A DNA stretch of 64,000 nt from Pseudonocardia autotrophica (lineage in GTDB: Bacteria; Actinomycetota; Actinomycetes; Mycobacteriales; Pseudonocardiaceae). The number at the start of each line of letters is the position of its first letter. Position 1 is the stretch's first letter. A model generated the notes under the pieces. The model was not told where the DNA came from and did no database searches. It saw only the letters and a list, made by a program, of their open reading frames with translations. Position numbers and translations under genes: made by a program. The stretch covers positions 496,001 to 560,000 of the forward strand of contig NZ_AP018920.1 of assembly GCF_003945385.1 (NCBI RefSeq). Direction: 5' to 3'. Shown in pieces: positions 25,645 through 34,448 of the stretch.

Positions 25645-27471
25645 ATGACGGCAGACGGGGCGGACCGCCCGGGCGGTTCCCCGCGGTTCGACGTCGTGCT
25701 CCGCGGATACGACCGCAGGCAGGTCGACGAGCACATCGTCGGAATGCAGCGGGTGATGGGCCGGATGCGGGCCGACATCGATGCGTTGCGCAGCAGGCCT
25801 GCGCCGCCGATGCCGATGCCGCCGCCCGGTGGCTTCGCCGGGCCGCCCGGTCCGCCGCGGCAGGGCCCGCCACGGCCTGCGCCGCCGCAGCCGGGGCCCG
25901 GCTCCGAGCCGGACCGGCACACCGGATCCGACAACTTCTCCGACCGGATGCAGGCGATCCTGCAGAAGGCGGAGGAGGAGGCCGAGGAGATCCGGACCAA
26001 GGCCAAGGCCGACGCCGAGCGCGTCACGGCCGAGGCCCGCAAGCAGGTCGATCGTGCCCGGGCGGATGCCGACCGGGCTCGCGAGCAGGGTGACAAGCTC
26101 CGCGCCGAGGTCGGCGAGCTGACCCGTCGCCGCGACGAGCTCCGCGCCGGCGCAGGCAAGCAGGGTGGCGCTCCGGCCGACCGGGCGCGGCCCGACAGCC
26201 GGCCGCTCGCGGCCGCGGCCGAGGGCTCCGACGAGGCGCCACGACCCGAACCGGGCGCGCGCTCGGGCTCCGGCGAGTCCCGCAACGGCGCCCCCGAGCA
26301 GCGCAACGGTGCGTCCCAGCCGGTGCGGCCCGGATCCGGTGCCGCGCCCCAGCCCGACCGGAAGGACCAGCCCGCCGCCGCGCAGCAGGGTCAGCAGGCC
26401 GGTCGCGGACCGGGCACGCCGCAGTCCCCGTCCGGGGTGAACGGTGCCCGCCCCGCTGCCGCGCAGCAGGGCCCCGGCCAGGGCGAGCCCGGGTCGTCAC
26501 CGCGCCCCGGCCCGCGTCCGCAGCCCGGCCCAGCAGCGCCGGGCGGACCTGGGCAGCAGGGCGGCCGCAACGACTCCGGCGCCCAGTCGCGCCCGCAGGG
26601 CAGGCCCGGTGCATTCGATCAGCAGTCCGACGCCGCGAAGCCCGCGGCAGCGGGCGCCGGTGGGCCGGGGCAGCAGGGCTCGGCCCAGCAGTCCAGGCCG
26701 GGCCAGCAGGGTGGCTGGAGCCAGACGATCCGGCCGGACCAGTCCGGCCCGGGTCAGTCGAACCAGCAGGGCCAGTCGAACCTGCAGGGCCAGCCGGGTC
26801 AGGGGAACGCTTCCGGGCAGCAGAGCCGTCCCGGTCAGCAGGGCCAGCCGGGCCCGCGTCCCGGCGGGGCGCCGCGACCGTCGCCGGCTCCGCGTCCCGG
26901 TGCGGGAGTCTCCGGGCAGCAGGGGCAGGAACGTCAGCAGGAACAGGGCGCCGAGCGGACCACCGCGGTCCGGCCGGGCGGCGAGGAGCACGAGCCCGAG
27001 CCCGCCGAGCTGTTCCGGCCGGCGTCCGACGCCCGTCCGGCGGAGCCCGCGACGACCGCGGTGCCGCGTCAGGACGCGAAGGCCGGGTCCGAGAAGGACG
27101 CCGAGCGGACCGTCGCGGTCGGCGCCGTCCGTCGTTCCGGTGACACCCCATCGGATGGTTCGGAGAAGCCCGGGAGCGACGACGAGAAGGCCTCGTCCGC
27201 GAGGTCCGCGGCCGCCTCGGAGCCGCCGACCACCGCGAACCCGGCGATGGGGCGCACCGGCGGCAAGGGCGACCAGGAGTCGCGCCGGAACGGCTCCGGC
27301 CAGGCCGGCAACGGTCAGGGCGGTGCCGGTAGCGGATCCGAGTCCGCGGACAAGGCCGGCGGTCGCCCGGCCAACGGCCAGTCCGCGGGTTCGCACAGCG
27401 GCACGAACGGTTCCGCCGACGCGGCCCGGCCGAGCACCGCGCAGCCCTCGTCGGGGACGCGCAGCACCTGA
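25645..27471 (+). CDS. DivIVA-domain coiled-coil protein with a long Gln/Pro/Gly-rich tail
   Basis: A 608-residue protein. Residues 14-50 (PRFDVVLRGYDRRQVDEHI, then VGMQRVMGRMRADIDALRS) are a DivIVA-type N-terminal segment. After a proline-rich linker, residues about 95-175 form a strong coiled coil (FSDRMQAILQKAEEEAEEI onward). The remaining 430 residues are disordered and dominated by Q-Q-G, P-G and R-P-G units, then a charged TTAVRPGG/RTVAVGAV region. DivIVA proteins mark cell poles and guide growth in actinomycetes, so a polar or septal scaffold is likely. GAGGAG stands just before the ATG. TACCCT at 25547-25552 could be the promoter. Confidence 0.75.
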   Translation: MTADGADRPGGSPRFDVVLRGYDRRQVDEHIVGMQRVMGRMRADIDALRSRPAPPMPMPPPGGFAGPPGPPRQGPPRPAPPQPGPGSEPDRHTGSDNFSDRMQAILQKAEEEAEEIRTKAKADAERVTAEARKQVDRARADADRAREQGDKLRAEVGELTRRRDELRAGAGKQGGAPADRARPDSRPLAAAAEGSDEAPRPEPGARSGSGESRNGAPEQRNGASQPVRPGSGAAPQPDRKDQPAAAQQGQQAGRGPGTPQSPSGVNGARPAAAQQGPGQGEPGSSPRPGPRPQPGPAAPGGPGQQGGRNDSGAQSRPQGRPGAFDQQSDAAKPAAAGAGGPGQQGSAQQSRPGQQGGWSQTIRPDQSGPGQSNQQGQSNLQGQPGQGNASGQQSRPGQQGQPGPRPGGAPRPSPAPRPGAGVSGQQGQERQQEQGAERTTAVRPGGEEHEPEPAELFRPASDARPAEPATTAVPRQDAKAGSEKDAERTVAVGAVRRSGDTPSDGSEKPGSDDEKASSARSAAASEPPTTANPAMGRTGGKGDQESRRNGSGQAGNGQGGAGSGSESADKAGGRPANGQSAGSHSGTNGSADAARPSTAQPSSGTRST

Positions 27472-27514
27472 GGTTGCACGCGCAAGGGCCCGGGCCCCCT
27501 TAGGGTCCGGTCCC

Positions 27515-29272
27515 ATGCAGCTCGGCTCGGTCACGGTTCCGCCCCTCGCGCTCGCCGCGGCGCTGGGGGCGGTAGTGCTCGTGGTGCTGGTCCTCTGGGG
27601 AGTGTGGCGCGCGCGCAGCGGGCCGGCACCCCTGCCGGTCGCGGCGCCGGACACCGTCGGCCCGCCGCCGTGCGCCGAGGACTGGACCGGGGAGTCGGCG
27701 GGTGGCCCGGCCGATCCGCTACCTCCCGCGCGGCCCCGGACCGTCGCGGACATCGTCGCGGAACGGGACGGGGACACCGGTCCCCTCCCGGGCCTGCCGG
27801 TCCGCTCCGGCGGCGCGGCCCCGGCATATGCCGGGACGCCCGGCACCGGACACAGCGGACCCGGACGGCACGCCAGGGAGACGGCCCCGCGCAGCTCGCT
27901 CGACGAGCTGCTCGCGCCCGCCGACGAGTGGCCCGACGCCGCGACCAGGGCCCGCACCCGCCGCGACCCGGCGGAGCCGGTCCGGTCGTCCGGGGACATG
28001 GTGGAGCCCGCCGGGCGGTCCCGGGTCGCACCGGGATCGGCGGCACCGGCCACGGCGGCCCCGTTGGGCGGAGCGGCCGCGCTGGGCGGAGCGGCCCCGC
28101 TGGGCGGAGCGGCCCCGCTGGGCGGAGCGGCCGCGCTGGGCGCCCTCGGTGCGGCGCAGGCGGGCACCGGTGGCGCGGAGCGGGCGATCGACCGCACGTC
28201 CGCCGACGGTCGCGAAGCCATCACCGCCGACGGTCGTGAGGCCTCCACCGCCGACGGTCGTGAGGCCTCCACCGCCGACGGTCGTGAGGCCTCCACCGCC
28301 GACGGTCGTGAGGCCTCCACCGCCGAAGGCCGCGACGCTCTCACCGCTGACGGGGCGAGCGCCACCTCCGCGACGAGCACAGCCGATACAGCCGATACAG
28401 GCAGCACAGGCAGCACAGGCAGCACGGTCAGCACGGCGGACCCAGCGGATACGACCGACACGACCGACACGACCGACACGGCCGACGCAGCGGTGGCACC
28501 GCCCGGGGGACCGGCCGGCGCCACCGGTGGCCCCGCCACCCCGGTCGCGCGCCTGCACATCGCAGACGAGCACTCCGAGCCGTCGGTGACCGAGCCGTCG
28601 GTGACCGAGCCGTCGGTGACCGGGCCACCGACCGGCTCCCCGGCGACCGAGCCGACGCCGTCCCAGGCCCGCCCGGACGGCCCGCCCGCGACCGGCGATC
28701 TCGCCGCGGCACCGCTGCCGCCCTGGTCCGCGGAGCGCACCGTGCCCGCGCACGAGGACCTGCCCACCGGCGAGCTGCCGGTCACCGGTCCCGCCACACC
28801 ACAGGACCGGGGACCGGCCGCGCCCCAGCCGCCCCGGCCCGCTTCGGCGCCGCTGTCCGAGCCGGTCTCCCGGGCCGTCCAGCAGGCACTCGCGGCGCGG
28901 GCGGTGCAGCGGGCGCGGATGCGCCGCGGCGAGACCGACCCCGCCACTCCGGAGCCCGTGCCGGGCGAGCAGCAGGAGCTCCCGCTGTCGGTGGTGCCGT
29001 CATCGGACGGCGACGAGGACGCCCGGGACCGGTTGCTGGCGGTGCTGCTGGCCGACCCGGTACGCGCCGTCGACGCCACCCGCACCCTCGACGACTCGCA
29101 GCACCGCATCGAGGAGCTCGGCGACGTGCTGCGCCGCCGTCGTGACGAGCTGGCCGGTGCCGTCCGGCACCTCGACGAGTGCGGGCTCGACCCGACCCAG
29201 ATCGGGCGGCTCTCCGGGATGGCGCCGGAGGACGTCCGGACCATCCTCGACGGCGAGGACGCCGGTCGCTGA
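27515..29272 (+). CDS. Membrane-anchored low-complexity protein with several tandem repeat tracts
   Basis: A 585-residue protein. Residues 9-27 (PPLALAAALGAVVLVVLVL) form an N-terminal membrane anchor. Most of the rest is disordered and contains at least five different internal repeats: LGGAAxLGGAA, ADGREAST in eight-residue units, short DTADTG/GSTGST units, DTTDTTDT, and EPSVT. The last 100 residues (DRLLAVLLADPVRAVDATR to MAPEDVRTILDGE) are a folded, helical, conserved-looking domain. TAGGGT lies eight bases before the ATG. It directly follows the DivIVA-like gene, so it may be a partner. I do not recognise the family. Confidence 0.65.
   Translation: MQLGSVTVPPLALAAALGAVVLVVLVLWGVWRARSGPAPLPVAAPDTVGPPPCAEDWTGESAGGPADPLPPARPRTVADIVAERDGDTGPLPGLPVRSGGAAPAYAGTPGTGHSGPGRHARETAPRSSLDELLAPADEWPDAATRARTRRDPAEPVRSSGDMVEPAGRSRVAPGSAAPATAAPLGGAAALGGAAPLGGAAPLGGAAALGALGAAQAGTGGAERAIDRTSADGREAITADGREASTADGREASTADGREASTADGREASTAEGRDALTADGASATSATSTADTADTGSTGSTGSTVSTADPADTTDTTDTTDTADAAVAPPGGPAGATGGPATPVARLHIADEHSEPSVTEPSVTEPSVTGPPTGSPATEPTPSQARPDGPPATGDLAAAPLPPWSAERTVPAHEDLPTGELPVTGPATPQDRGPAAPQPPRPASAPLSEPVSRAVQQALAARAVQRARMRRGETDPATPEPVPGEQQELPLSVVPSSDGDEDARDRLLAVLLADPVRAVDATRTLDDSQHRIEELGDVLRRRRDELAGAVRHLDECGLDPTQIGRLSGMAPEDVRTILDGEDAGR
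28061..28132 (+). repeat. Four 18-base tandem repeats
   Basis: Four copies of an 18-base unit with core CTGGGCGGAGCGGCC lie head to tail and encode LGGAAP/A. The last two copies are identical. Confidence 0.9.
28202..28345 (+). repeat. Six 24-base tandem repeats
   Basis: Six head-to-tail 24-base units begin GCCGACGGTCG and encode ADGREAST-like octapeptides. The four central copies (28226-28321) are identical in bases, including wobble positions; the outer two have diverged. Confidence 0.92.
28376..28492 (+). repeat. 9-base tandem repeats (two families)
   Basis: GCCGATACA and GGCAGCACA units are followed by ACCGACACG units, giving Ser/Thr/Asp-rich tripeptide tracts in the same gene. Confidence 0.8.
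28577..28621 (+). repeat. Three 15-base tandem repeats
   Basis: GAGCCGTCGGTGACC occurs three times in a row without mismatch and encodes EPSVT each time. Confidence 0.92.
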
Positions 29273-29293
29273 GCCGACGCCGGCCGGGCCCCG

Positions 29294-30169
29294 TCAGCCC
29301 AGCACGGTGAACCGGACCAGGGCACCGGGCGCCGCCTGGGCCAGCAGCGGCAGGTCGCCGGGCTCGACGACCGCGATCACCGGATAGCCGCCGGTCGTCG
29401 GGTGATCGGCCAGGAACACCACCGGCGGCCCGTCCGGCGGTGCCTGCACGGCGCCGGTCACCATGCCTTCGCTGGGCAGCTCACGGTCCCTCGTGTCCGG
29501 ATGCCGGACCGGCGGTGGCCCGTCCAGTCGCACCCCGATCCGGTTTCCGTCCTGCGACACCGTCCACACCGGACGGATCAGCGCCTCCCGCGGATCGGCG
29601 AACCAGTCGTCGCGGGGACCGAGCCGGACCCGCAGGCGCACCGTCTCCGGCGGCACCGAGACCGGGACCGGGCCGGCGGCCGGGAGCTCGCCGGACCATC
29701 CGCCCACGGGCAGCAGATCGCCGTCGGCGACCGTGGCCGGGCCGAGCCCGGACAACAGGTCGGTGCTGCGACTCCCCAGCTCCGGCGCGACCTCGAACCC
29801 GCCCGCCACCGCGAGGTACACCCGCAGCCCCGCGACCGGCGCCCCGACGTCCAGGACGGCGCCGTCGGGGACGTGCACCGCGATGTGCGATCCCGCGGGC
29901 CGGTCGTCCACCCGGACCGGCGCCGGCGCGCCCGTCACCGCGACGACGCGATCGCCGCGGGCGCGGACCCGCAGCCGTCCACCCAGCAGCTCCAGCCCGG
30001 CGGCGCCGTCGGCATTGCCGACCAGCCGGTTCCCCAGCTCGTACGCGGGCCGGTCCAGCGCGCCGGACGGCGGCACCCCCAGGTGAGCGTTGCCCGCCCG
30101 CCCGCGGTCGGTGACGAGCGCCTGCGGTCCGGCGGCGAGGACCTCGAGGCCGGCCCGGGCGGTGCTCAC
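29294..30169 (-). CDS. pxpC: 5-oxoprolinase subunit PxpC (biotin-dependent carboxyltransferase-like)
   Basis: A 291-residue KipA/PxpC-type protein. VLAAGPQALVTDRGRAGNAHLGVPPSG at the N-terminus (split at GRA) and SEGMVTGAVQAPPDGPPVVFLADHPTTGGYPVIA (conserved QxPPDGxPVVFLADHPTTGGYP block) are diagnostic. With PxpA and PxpB it hydrolyses 5-oxoproline to glutamate using ATP. The GTG at 30169 overlaps the pxpB stop by four bases. No pxpA (LamB/YcsF) gene is in the window. Confidence 0.9.
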   Translation of the reverse strand: MSTARAGLEVLAAGPQALVTDRGRAGNAHLGVPPSGALDRPAYELGNRLVGNADGAAGLELLGGRLRVRARGDRVVAVTGAPAPVRVDDRPAGSHIAVHVPDGAVLDVGAPVAGLRVYLAVAGGFEVAPELGSRSTDLLSGLGPATVADGDLLPVGGWSGELPAAGPVPVSVPPETVRLRVRLGPRDDWFADPREALIRPVWTVSQDGNRIGVRLDGPPPVRHPDTRDRELPSEGMVTGAVQAPPDGPPVVFLADHPTTGGYPVIAVVEPGDLPLLAQAAPGALVRFTVLG

Positions 30170-30780
30170 CGGGCCTCGAACCGCACCCGGTCGCCCGGGG
30201 TGAACAGCGCGGGCCGGTCCGCGGCCGGATCGAACAGGACGGTGTCGGTGCGACCGATCAGCCGCCAGCCGCCGGGGGAGCGGCGCGGGTACACGCAGCT
30301 GTAGATGTCGGCGATCCCGACCGAGCCGGCCGGCACCGCGGTCCGCGAGCTCTCCAGCCGTGGCTGCTGCAGCGGCTCGGGGAGACCGGACAGGTAGCCG
30401 AAGCCGGGGGCGAAACCGCAGAAGTCCACCGTGTACTCGGCGCCGCTGTGCAGCGCGACCACCTCGTCGGGGGAGATTCCGGCGGTCTCCGCGACGAGAT
30501 CGAGATCGGCGCCGTCGTAGGAGACCTCGATCGTGTGCAGGACACCGGTACCCACGGTCCCGGCCCGCGGGTCGGCGTCGGCCACGGCGGCCCGGACCCG
30601 GTCGAGGGATGCGCCGGCGGAGACCTCGACGAGCACGGTCCGCGCGGCGGGCACGAGCTCGGACACCTCGGGCAGCCCGGCGGCACGCACGGCGTCGACG
30701 ATCGCGGCCACCTCCAGCGCCGACCCGACCTCGAACAGCAGTGCCCGGCTCCCGCACGGTCGGACGGTCGCGCCGTCCAC
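30166..30780 (-). CDS. pxpB: 5-oxoprolinase subunit PxpB (KipI-like)
   Basis: A 204-residue allophanate-hydrolase subunit 1 type protein. Its core is VDFCGFAPGFGYLSGLPEPL followed by PAGSVGIADIYSCVYPRRSPGGWRLIGRT (conserved PGGWxxIGRT end). Partner of PxpC in ATP-dependent 5-oxoproline hydrolysis. The GTG start at 30780 directly abuts the stop of the nitrobindin gene, and its own stop overlaps pxpC, so the three are one transcript in the order nitrobindin-pxpB-pxpC. Confidence 0.9.
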   Translation of the reverse strand: MDGATVRPCGSRALLFEVGSALEVAAIVDAVRAAGLPEVSELVPAARTVLVEVSAGASLDRVRAAVADADPRAGTVGTGVLHTIEVSYDGADLDLVAETAGISPDEVVALHSGAEYTVDFCGFAPGFGYLSGLPEPLQQPRLESSRTAVPAGSVGIADIYSCVYPRRSPGGWRLIGRTDTVLFDPAADRPALFTPGDRVRFEAR

Positions 30781-31410
30781 CTAGCCGACCACGCGGTGCA
30801 GCAACGCCGAGATGTGCGGCTGCAACGGCTGGCCGACCATCGCCCGCTCGTCGACGTAGGCGAGGTCGCCCTGGTTCACCAGGCCGTAGAGCCGCTTCGC
30901 CCCGGTGACCTCCTTCGCCGACGGGGTGCGGGCGACCGCGTCGGTCTCGATCTGCCAGGACCGCATGTCGCCCTTCGGCCCGTAGTAGATCTCGACTATC
31001 CCGCTGCTGTGGGCGATCAGCACCTCGACCGAGCCGTCCTGCTGCGGTCGCCAGAAGCCGGTCTCGCGGGCGGCCTGCCGGATGATCCCGCCGTCGGGAT
31101 CGAGCAGCCAGGACCGCGACTCGTAGGACAGGAACGGGCGGCCGTCGTGCGCGAAGGTGATCTGCTGCCCGAAGTGGTACGGGCCGTCGATGGTCGGGTA
31201 GACGACCTCGCCGGTGCCCCGCCAGGTGCCGACCAGCGGCAGCAGGCCCAGGCACGCCTCGTTCAGGTCGGGGCCCTGGCGGAGGTTGGCGGTGTCGTCG
31301 TCGACCGGTAGATCGGTCCACTGCGGCCGGTTGCGCTGCGGCGAGTCCGGCGCCGCGTTGGCGGGGCCGGTGATGGTGGTCTGCAGCTGCTCGTCGTCGG
31401 GATCGGTCAC
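30781..31410 (-). CDS. Nitrobindin-type heme-binding beta-barrel protein (FABP-like)
   Basis: A 209-residue protein. Residues 45-205 form the ten-stranded nitrobindin barrel: LVGTWRGTGEVVYPTIDG has the family GxWxGxG motif, FLSYESRSW is the next strand, and the C-terminal AYVDERAMVGQPLQPHISALLHRV contains the His expected to bind heme iron. Bacterial relatives (Rv0813c, from recall) isomerise peroxynitrite to nitrate. The N-terminal 40 residues are disordered. The GTG at 31410 overlaps the stop of the small membrane-protein gene. Confidence 0.85.
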   Translation of the reverse strand: MTDPDDEQLQTTITGPANAAPDSPQRNRPQWTDLPVDDDTANLRQGPDLNEACLGLLPLVGTWRGTGEVVYPTIDGPYHFGQQITFAHDGRPFLSYESRSWLLDPDGGIIRQAARETGFWRPQQDGSVEVLIAHSSGIVEIYYGPKGDMRSWQIETDAVARTPSAKEVTGAKRLYGLVNQGDLAYVDERAMVGQPLQPHISALLHRVVG

Positions 31411-31592
31411 GAGTCGCGCTCCTCGGTGTGGTGGTCGTCGTCATCGGCGTCGTCCGGGACCCGACGGTCCGTGCGCCCGGGCTCCGGGGCGGTGGCGGGC
31501 TCGACGACGAACAGGCGCCGGAGCAACCACCCGGCCCAGGCGGCGGTCCCCGCGGACAGGGCGATCAACAGCCCGGTGGAGAACCAGTGCAC
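31407..31592 (-). CDS. Small single-pass membrane protein
   Basis: A 61-residue protein. WFSTGLLIALSAGTAAWAGW is one hydrophobic helix (residues 3-22), followed by LRRLF and an acidic, His-ending tail (DDADDDDHHTEERD), so the tail should be cytosolic. The GTG at 31592 is supported by TAGGCT eight bases upstream, a leaderless promoter pattern. It overlaps the nitrobindin gene by four bases and so heads this operon. I do not recognise the family. Confidence 0.6.
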   Translation of the reverse strand: MHWFSTGLLIALSAGTAAWAGWLLRRLFVVEPATAPEPGRTDRRVPDDADDDDHHTEERDS

Positions 31593-31782
31593 GACGCGCC
31601 AGCCTACCGGCACATCGGCGCGGCGCCCGCCGGGAGTGCCGGGGGCACCGGTCCCCGGCCGCGGATCGCCGGAGCCGGGCACTTCGACCTCTCCCGCCGG
31701 ACGCACGCGATGTGGTGTGGTGGAGATCCGACGTCGGCGAGCAGGCGGCCCCTGGACCGGGCGGCCCGTGACCGGAGGCCCT

Positions 31783-33327
31783 GTGGACGACGAGTACGAC
31801 CTGATCTGTGTCGGATCCGGGATCGGCGGCTGCGCGGCGGCGGCCGCGGCGGCGGATGCCGGGGCGCGCGCACTCGTCGTGGAGCGCGCCCAGGTCGTCG
31901 GTGGGGTCACGGCGGTCTCCGGCGGACAGATCTGGATACCCGGCAACCGGTGGGCCCGTGCGCTCGGCATGTCCGACACGGCGGAGGAGGGTGCTCGCTA
32001 CATCGATGGGGTGGCCGGCGGCAACAACGACCCGGCCCGGACCCGGGCGCTGCTGGGCGCGGCCGACGGGGCCCTCGACCTCTTCACCGGCCGCGGGCTG
32101 GACCTGCGCGTGATCCGGGATCTCCCCGACTACTACTACCCGGAGGCCGGGCACTCCGCGGCCGAGGGCCGCTACCTCGAACCCGTCCCGCTGCCGGCCG
32201 GCGCACTCGGCGAGTGGGCCGGGCGCCTGCGCCGTACCGCGGTCTGGAACATGGGCGCCGGCACCCCGGGCGGCGGGACGGCCGACCCGGAACTGGTGAC
32301 CGGCCAGGCCCTGGCCGGCTACTTCGTGCGCGCCGCGCTCGACGCCGGCGCACGATTGACGGCCGGGACGGCGGTGACCCGGCTCCGCACCCGTGACGGT
32401 GCCGTCACCGGGGTCGTCCTCGCCGACGGCCGGGAGATCGTCGCCCGGTCCGGTGTCGTGCTGGCGACCGGCGCCTACGACCGCAACCCGGATCTCGTCC
32501 GTCGTTTCGAAGGGGTGCTCGACGACCACGGCACCGGTTCCCCGCCCGGGATCACCGGGGACCATCTCGGCATGGCGGCCCCGCTCGGCGCGTCGATCTG
32601 GTCGCTCCCGGCGGCCCGCAACACCGTGCAGGTGGGCTTCCCGACCGGCGAGCTCGACGAGGACGGTACGGCCCGCTACCGCACCCACTGGGTGGTCCAC
32701 CCGCACGAGATCATCGTGAACGCGCGGGGCGCCCGGTTCGCCGACGAGAGCTTCTATCCCGCGATCAACGCGGGCCTCCACCAGTTCGACGGGGCGTCGC
32801 AGCGGCTGCCCAACTGGCCCGCCTGGCTGGTCTTCGATCACGATCTCGCGGAGCGCGGCGTCGTGCAGGTCGATCCGGAGCGCGTCGTCAGCGCGCCGTC
32901 GGTCGAGGAACTCGCCCGTCGCGCCGGCATCGACGCCGACGGTCTCGCGGCGACGGTGGCCGGCTACAACGAGGCCCGTGCCCGCGGCCGGGACGACGCG
33001 TTCGGCCGCGGCGAGCGTCCCTGGTCGCTGTGGATGAGCCGGCTGGCCACCGGGACCGGCGACGGCAACCCCACACTGGGGCCGATCGTGCGGCCGCCGT
33101 TCCACGCCGCGCGGCTGGCCAGGGTCCAGGCCGGGCTCGGCTCGGCGGGGCTGGAGGTGGACACGTCCGCGCGGGTCCTCACCTGGGCGGGCGAGCCGAT
33201 CCCCGGGCTGTACGCGGTGGGCAATGCGACCGCACGCAACGACATGGGTTTCTCCGCGCAGAGCGGCACGTCCAACCTGCGGGGCATGGTCCAGGGCTAT
33301 CTCGCCGGTCGTGACGCGGCCCGCTGA
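31783..33327 (+). CDS. FAD-dependent oxidoreductase of the 3-ketosteroid 1-dehydrogenase/fumarate reductase type
   Basis: A 514-residue flavoprotein. YDLICVGSGIGGCAAAAAAAD is the dinucleotide-binding motif and VVERAQVVGGVTAVSGGQIWIPGN the second conserved block seen in ketosteroid dehydrogenases. DDHGTGSPPGITGDHLGMAA lies near the substrate region, and the C-terminal IPGLYAVGNATARNDMG has the FAD-binding GNA. The GTG at 31783 follows GGAGG closely; a GTG at 31768 would add five residues. It stands upstream of an esterase and a Baeyer-Villiger monooxygenase, suggesting degradation of a cyclic ketone or steroid-like compound. The substrate is unknown. Confidence 0.8.
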   Translation: MDDEYDLICVGSGIGGCAAAAAAADAGARALVVERAQVVGGVTAVSGGQIWIPGNRWARALGMSDTAEEGARYIDGVAGGNNDPARTRALLGAADGALDLFTGRGLDLRVIRDLPDYYYPEAGHSAAEGRYLEPVPLPAGALGEWAGRLRRTAVWNMGAGTPGGGTADPELVTGQALAGYFVRAALDAGARLTAGTAVTRLRTRDGAVTGVVLADGREIVARSGVVLATGAYDRNPDLVRRFEGVLDDHGTGSPPGITGDHLGMAAPLGASIWSLPAARNTVQVGFPTGELDEDGTARYRTHWVVHPHEIIVNARGARFADESFYPAINAGLHQFDGASQRLPNWPAWLVFDHDLAERGVVQVDPERVVSAPSVEELARRAGIDADGLAATVAGYNEARARGRDDAFGRGERPWSLWMSRLATGTGDGNPTLGPIVRPPFHAARLARVQAGLGSAGLEVDTSARVLTWAGEPIPGLYAVGNATARNDMGFSAQSGTSNLRGMVQGYLAGRDAAR

Positions 33328-33476
33328 CCGGCACTCGATCGGCGATCTTGCTGCAGCATGCAGGATGCATTCTTCACTCGTTCAGATGTGACGTAACTCG
33401 CTATCGCATTCGTATCTTGTTGTTCCGCCGGCTTCGGCGCGACCGCATCGCTGACGAATTCACAACGAGGTGAACC

Positions 33477-34415
33477 ATGGCGCTCGACGACGCGACGACA
33501 GGATTCCTGGCCCAGATGGCGGAGAGCGGGGCCAAGCCGCTGCACGAGATGACCCCGGCCGAGGCCCGCGAGCTGGGCGGGATGCTGCGGGACATGTACG
33601 GGCCGGGCCCCGAGGTGGCCCAGCGGATCGACGAGAGCGTCCCGGTCGACGGCGGCACCGTCCCGATCCGGATCCTGCTGCCGGAGAACCCGCGGGCGGT
33701 GATCGTCTACTACCACGGCGGTGGCTGGGTGATCGGCTCGATCGACGAGTCCGAGACGCTCGGGCGGAACCTGGTGGCCCGCACCGGTGCGGCCGTCGTA
33801 CTGGTCGACTACCGGCTCGCCCCCGAGCACCGCTACCCGGTCGCCGCCGAGGACTCCTGGGCGGCGCTGCGCTGGACCGTCGGCCACTTCGAGGCACAGG
33901 GCCCGCGGCTGCCGCTGATCGTCGCCGGGGACAGCGCCGGCGGGAACATCGCCGCGATCATGGCGCAGCGGGCGAAGGCCGAGGGCGGGCCGGACATCGC
34001 GCTGCAGGTGCTCGTGTACCCGGTCACCGACGCCGACGTGGACAACGCCAGCTACACCGATCCGGCCAACCAGCTGATGCTGAGCCGGGACTCGATGATC
34101 TGGTTCTGGGACCACTACGCCCCGGACACCGCCTCCCGTTCCCGGCCGGACGCATCACCGCTGCGCTCGGCCGACCTGTCCGGCCTGCCGCCCGCGGTCG
34201 TGCTCACCGCCGAGCACGACGTGCTGTGCGACGAGGGCGAGGCCTACGCCGAGAAGCTGCGGGCCGCGGGGGTTGCGGTGCAGAGCCGCCGGTTCGAGGG
34301 CCAGATGCACGGCTTCTTCACCTTCGTCAACGTCCTGCCCGGTTCGGCGGCCGGCCTGGACTACGTCACCGACCAGGTCGAGAAGCACCTCGCCGGCCGC
34401 TCCCAGCCGGCCTGA
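33477..34415 (+). CDS. Alpha/beta hydrolase, hormone-sensitive-lipase (family IV) esterase
   Basis: A 312-residue esterase. YYHGGGWVIGS has the HGGG oxyanion motif, VDYRLAPEHRYP follows, and the nucleophile is in VAGDSAGGNIAAI (GDSAGG). The Asp is in TAEHDVLCDEGEAY and the His in QMHGFF. The family hydrolyses short acyl esters and lactones. Directly before a Baeyer-Villiger monooxygenase gene, hydrolysis of the lactone or ester product is a natural role (inference). AACGAGGTG precedes the ATG. Confidence 0.9.
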   Translation: MALDDATTGFLAQMAESGAKPLHEMTPAEARELGGMLRDMYGPGPEVAQRIDESVPVDGGTVPIRILLPENPRAVIVYYHGGGWVIGSIDESETLGRNLVARTGAAVVLVDYRLAPEHRYPVAAEDSWAALRWTVGHFEAQGPRLPLIVAGDSAGGNIAAIMAQRAKAEGGPDIALQVLVYPVTDADVDNASYTDPANQLMLSRDSMIWFWDHYAPDTASRSRPDASPLRSADLSGLPPAVVLTAEHDVLCDEGEAYAEKLRAAGVAVQSRRFEGQMHGFFTFVNVLPGSAAGLDYVTDQVEKHLAGRSQPA

Positions 34416-34448
34416 GCGCGCCACCCCGCACCACGCGAACCGCACCCC

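Noticed and set aside
28202..28345. CRISPR-like array
   Set aside because: The units are head-to-tail without unique spacers, stay in frame and code for octapeptides; no cas genes are present.
26497..29325. A 942-codon open frame antisense to the DivIVA-like and repeat-rich genes
   Set aside because: Repeats without stop codons stay open on both strands; no start signal or conserved fold is visible, while the sense frames have clear domains and starts.
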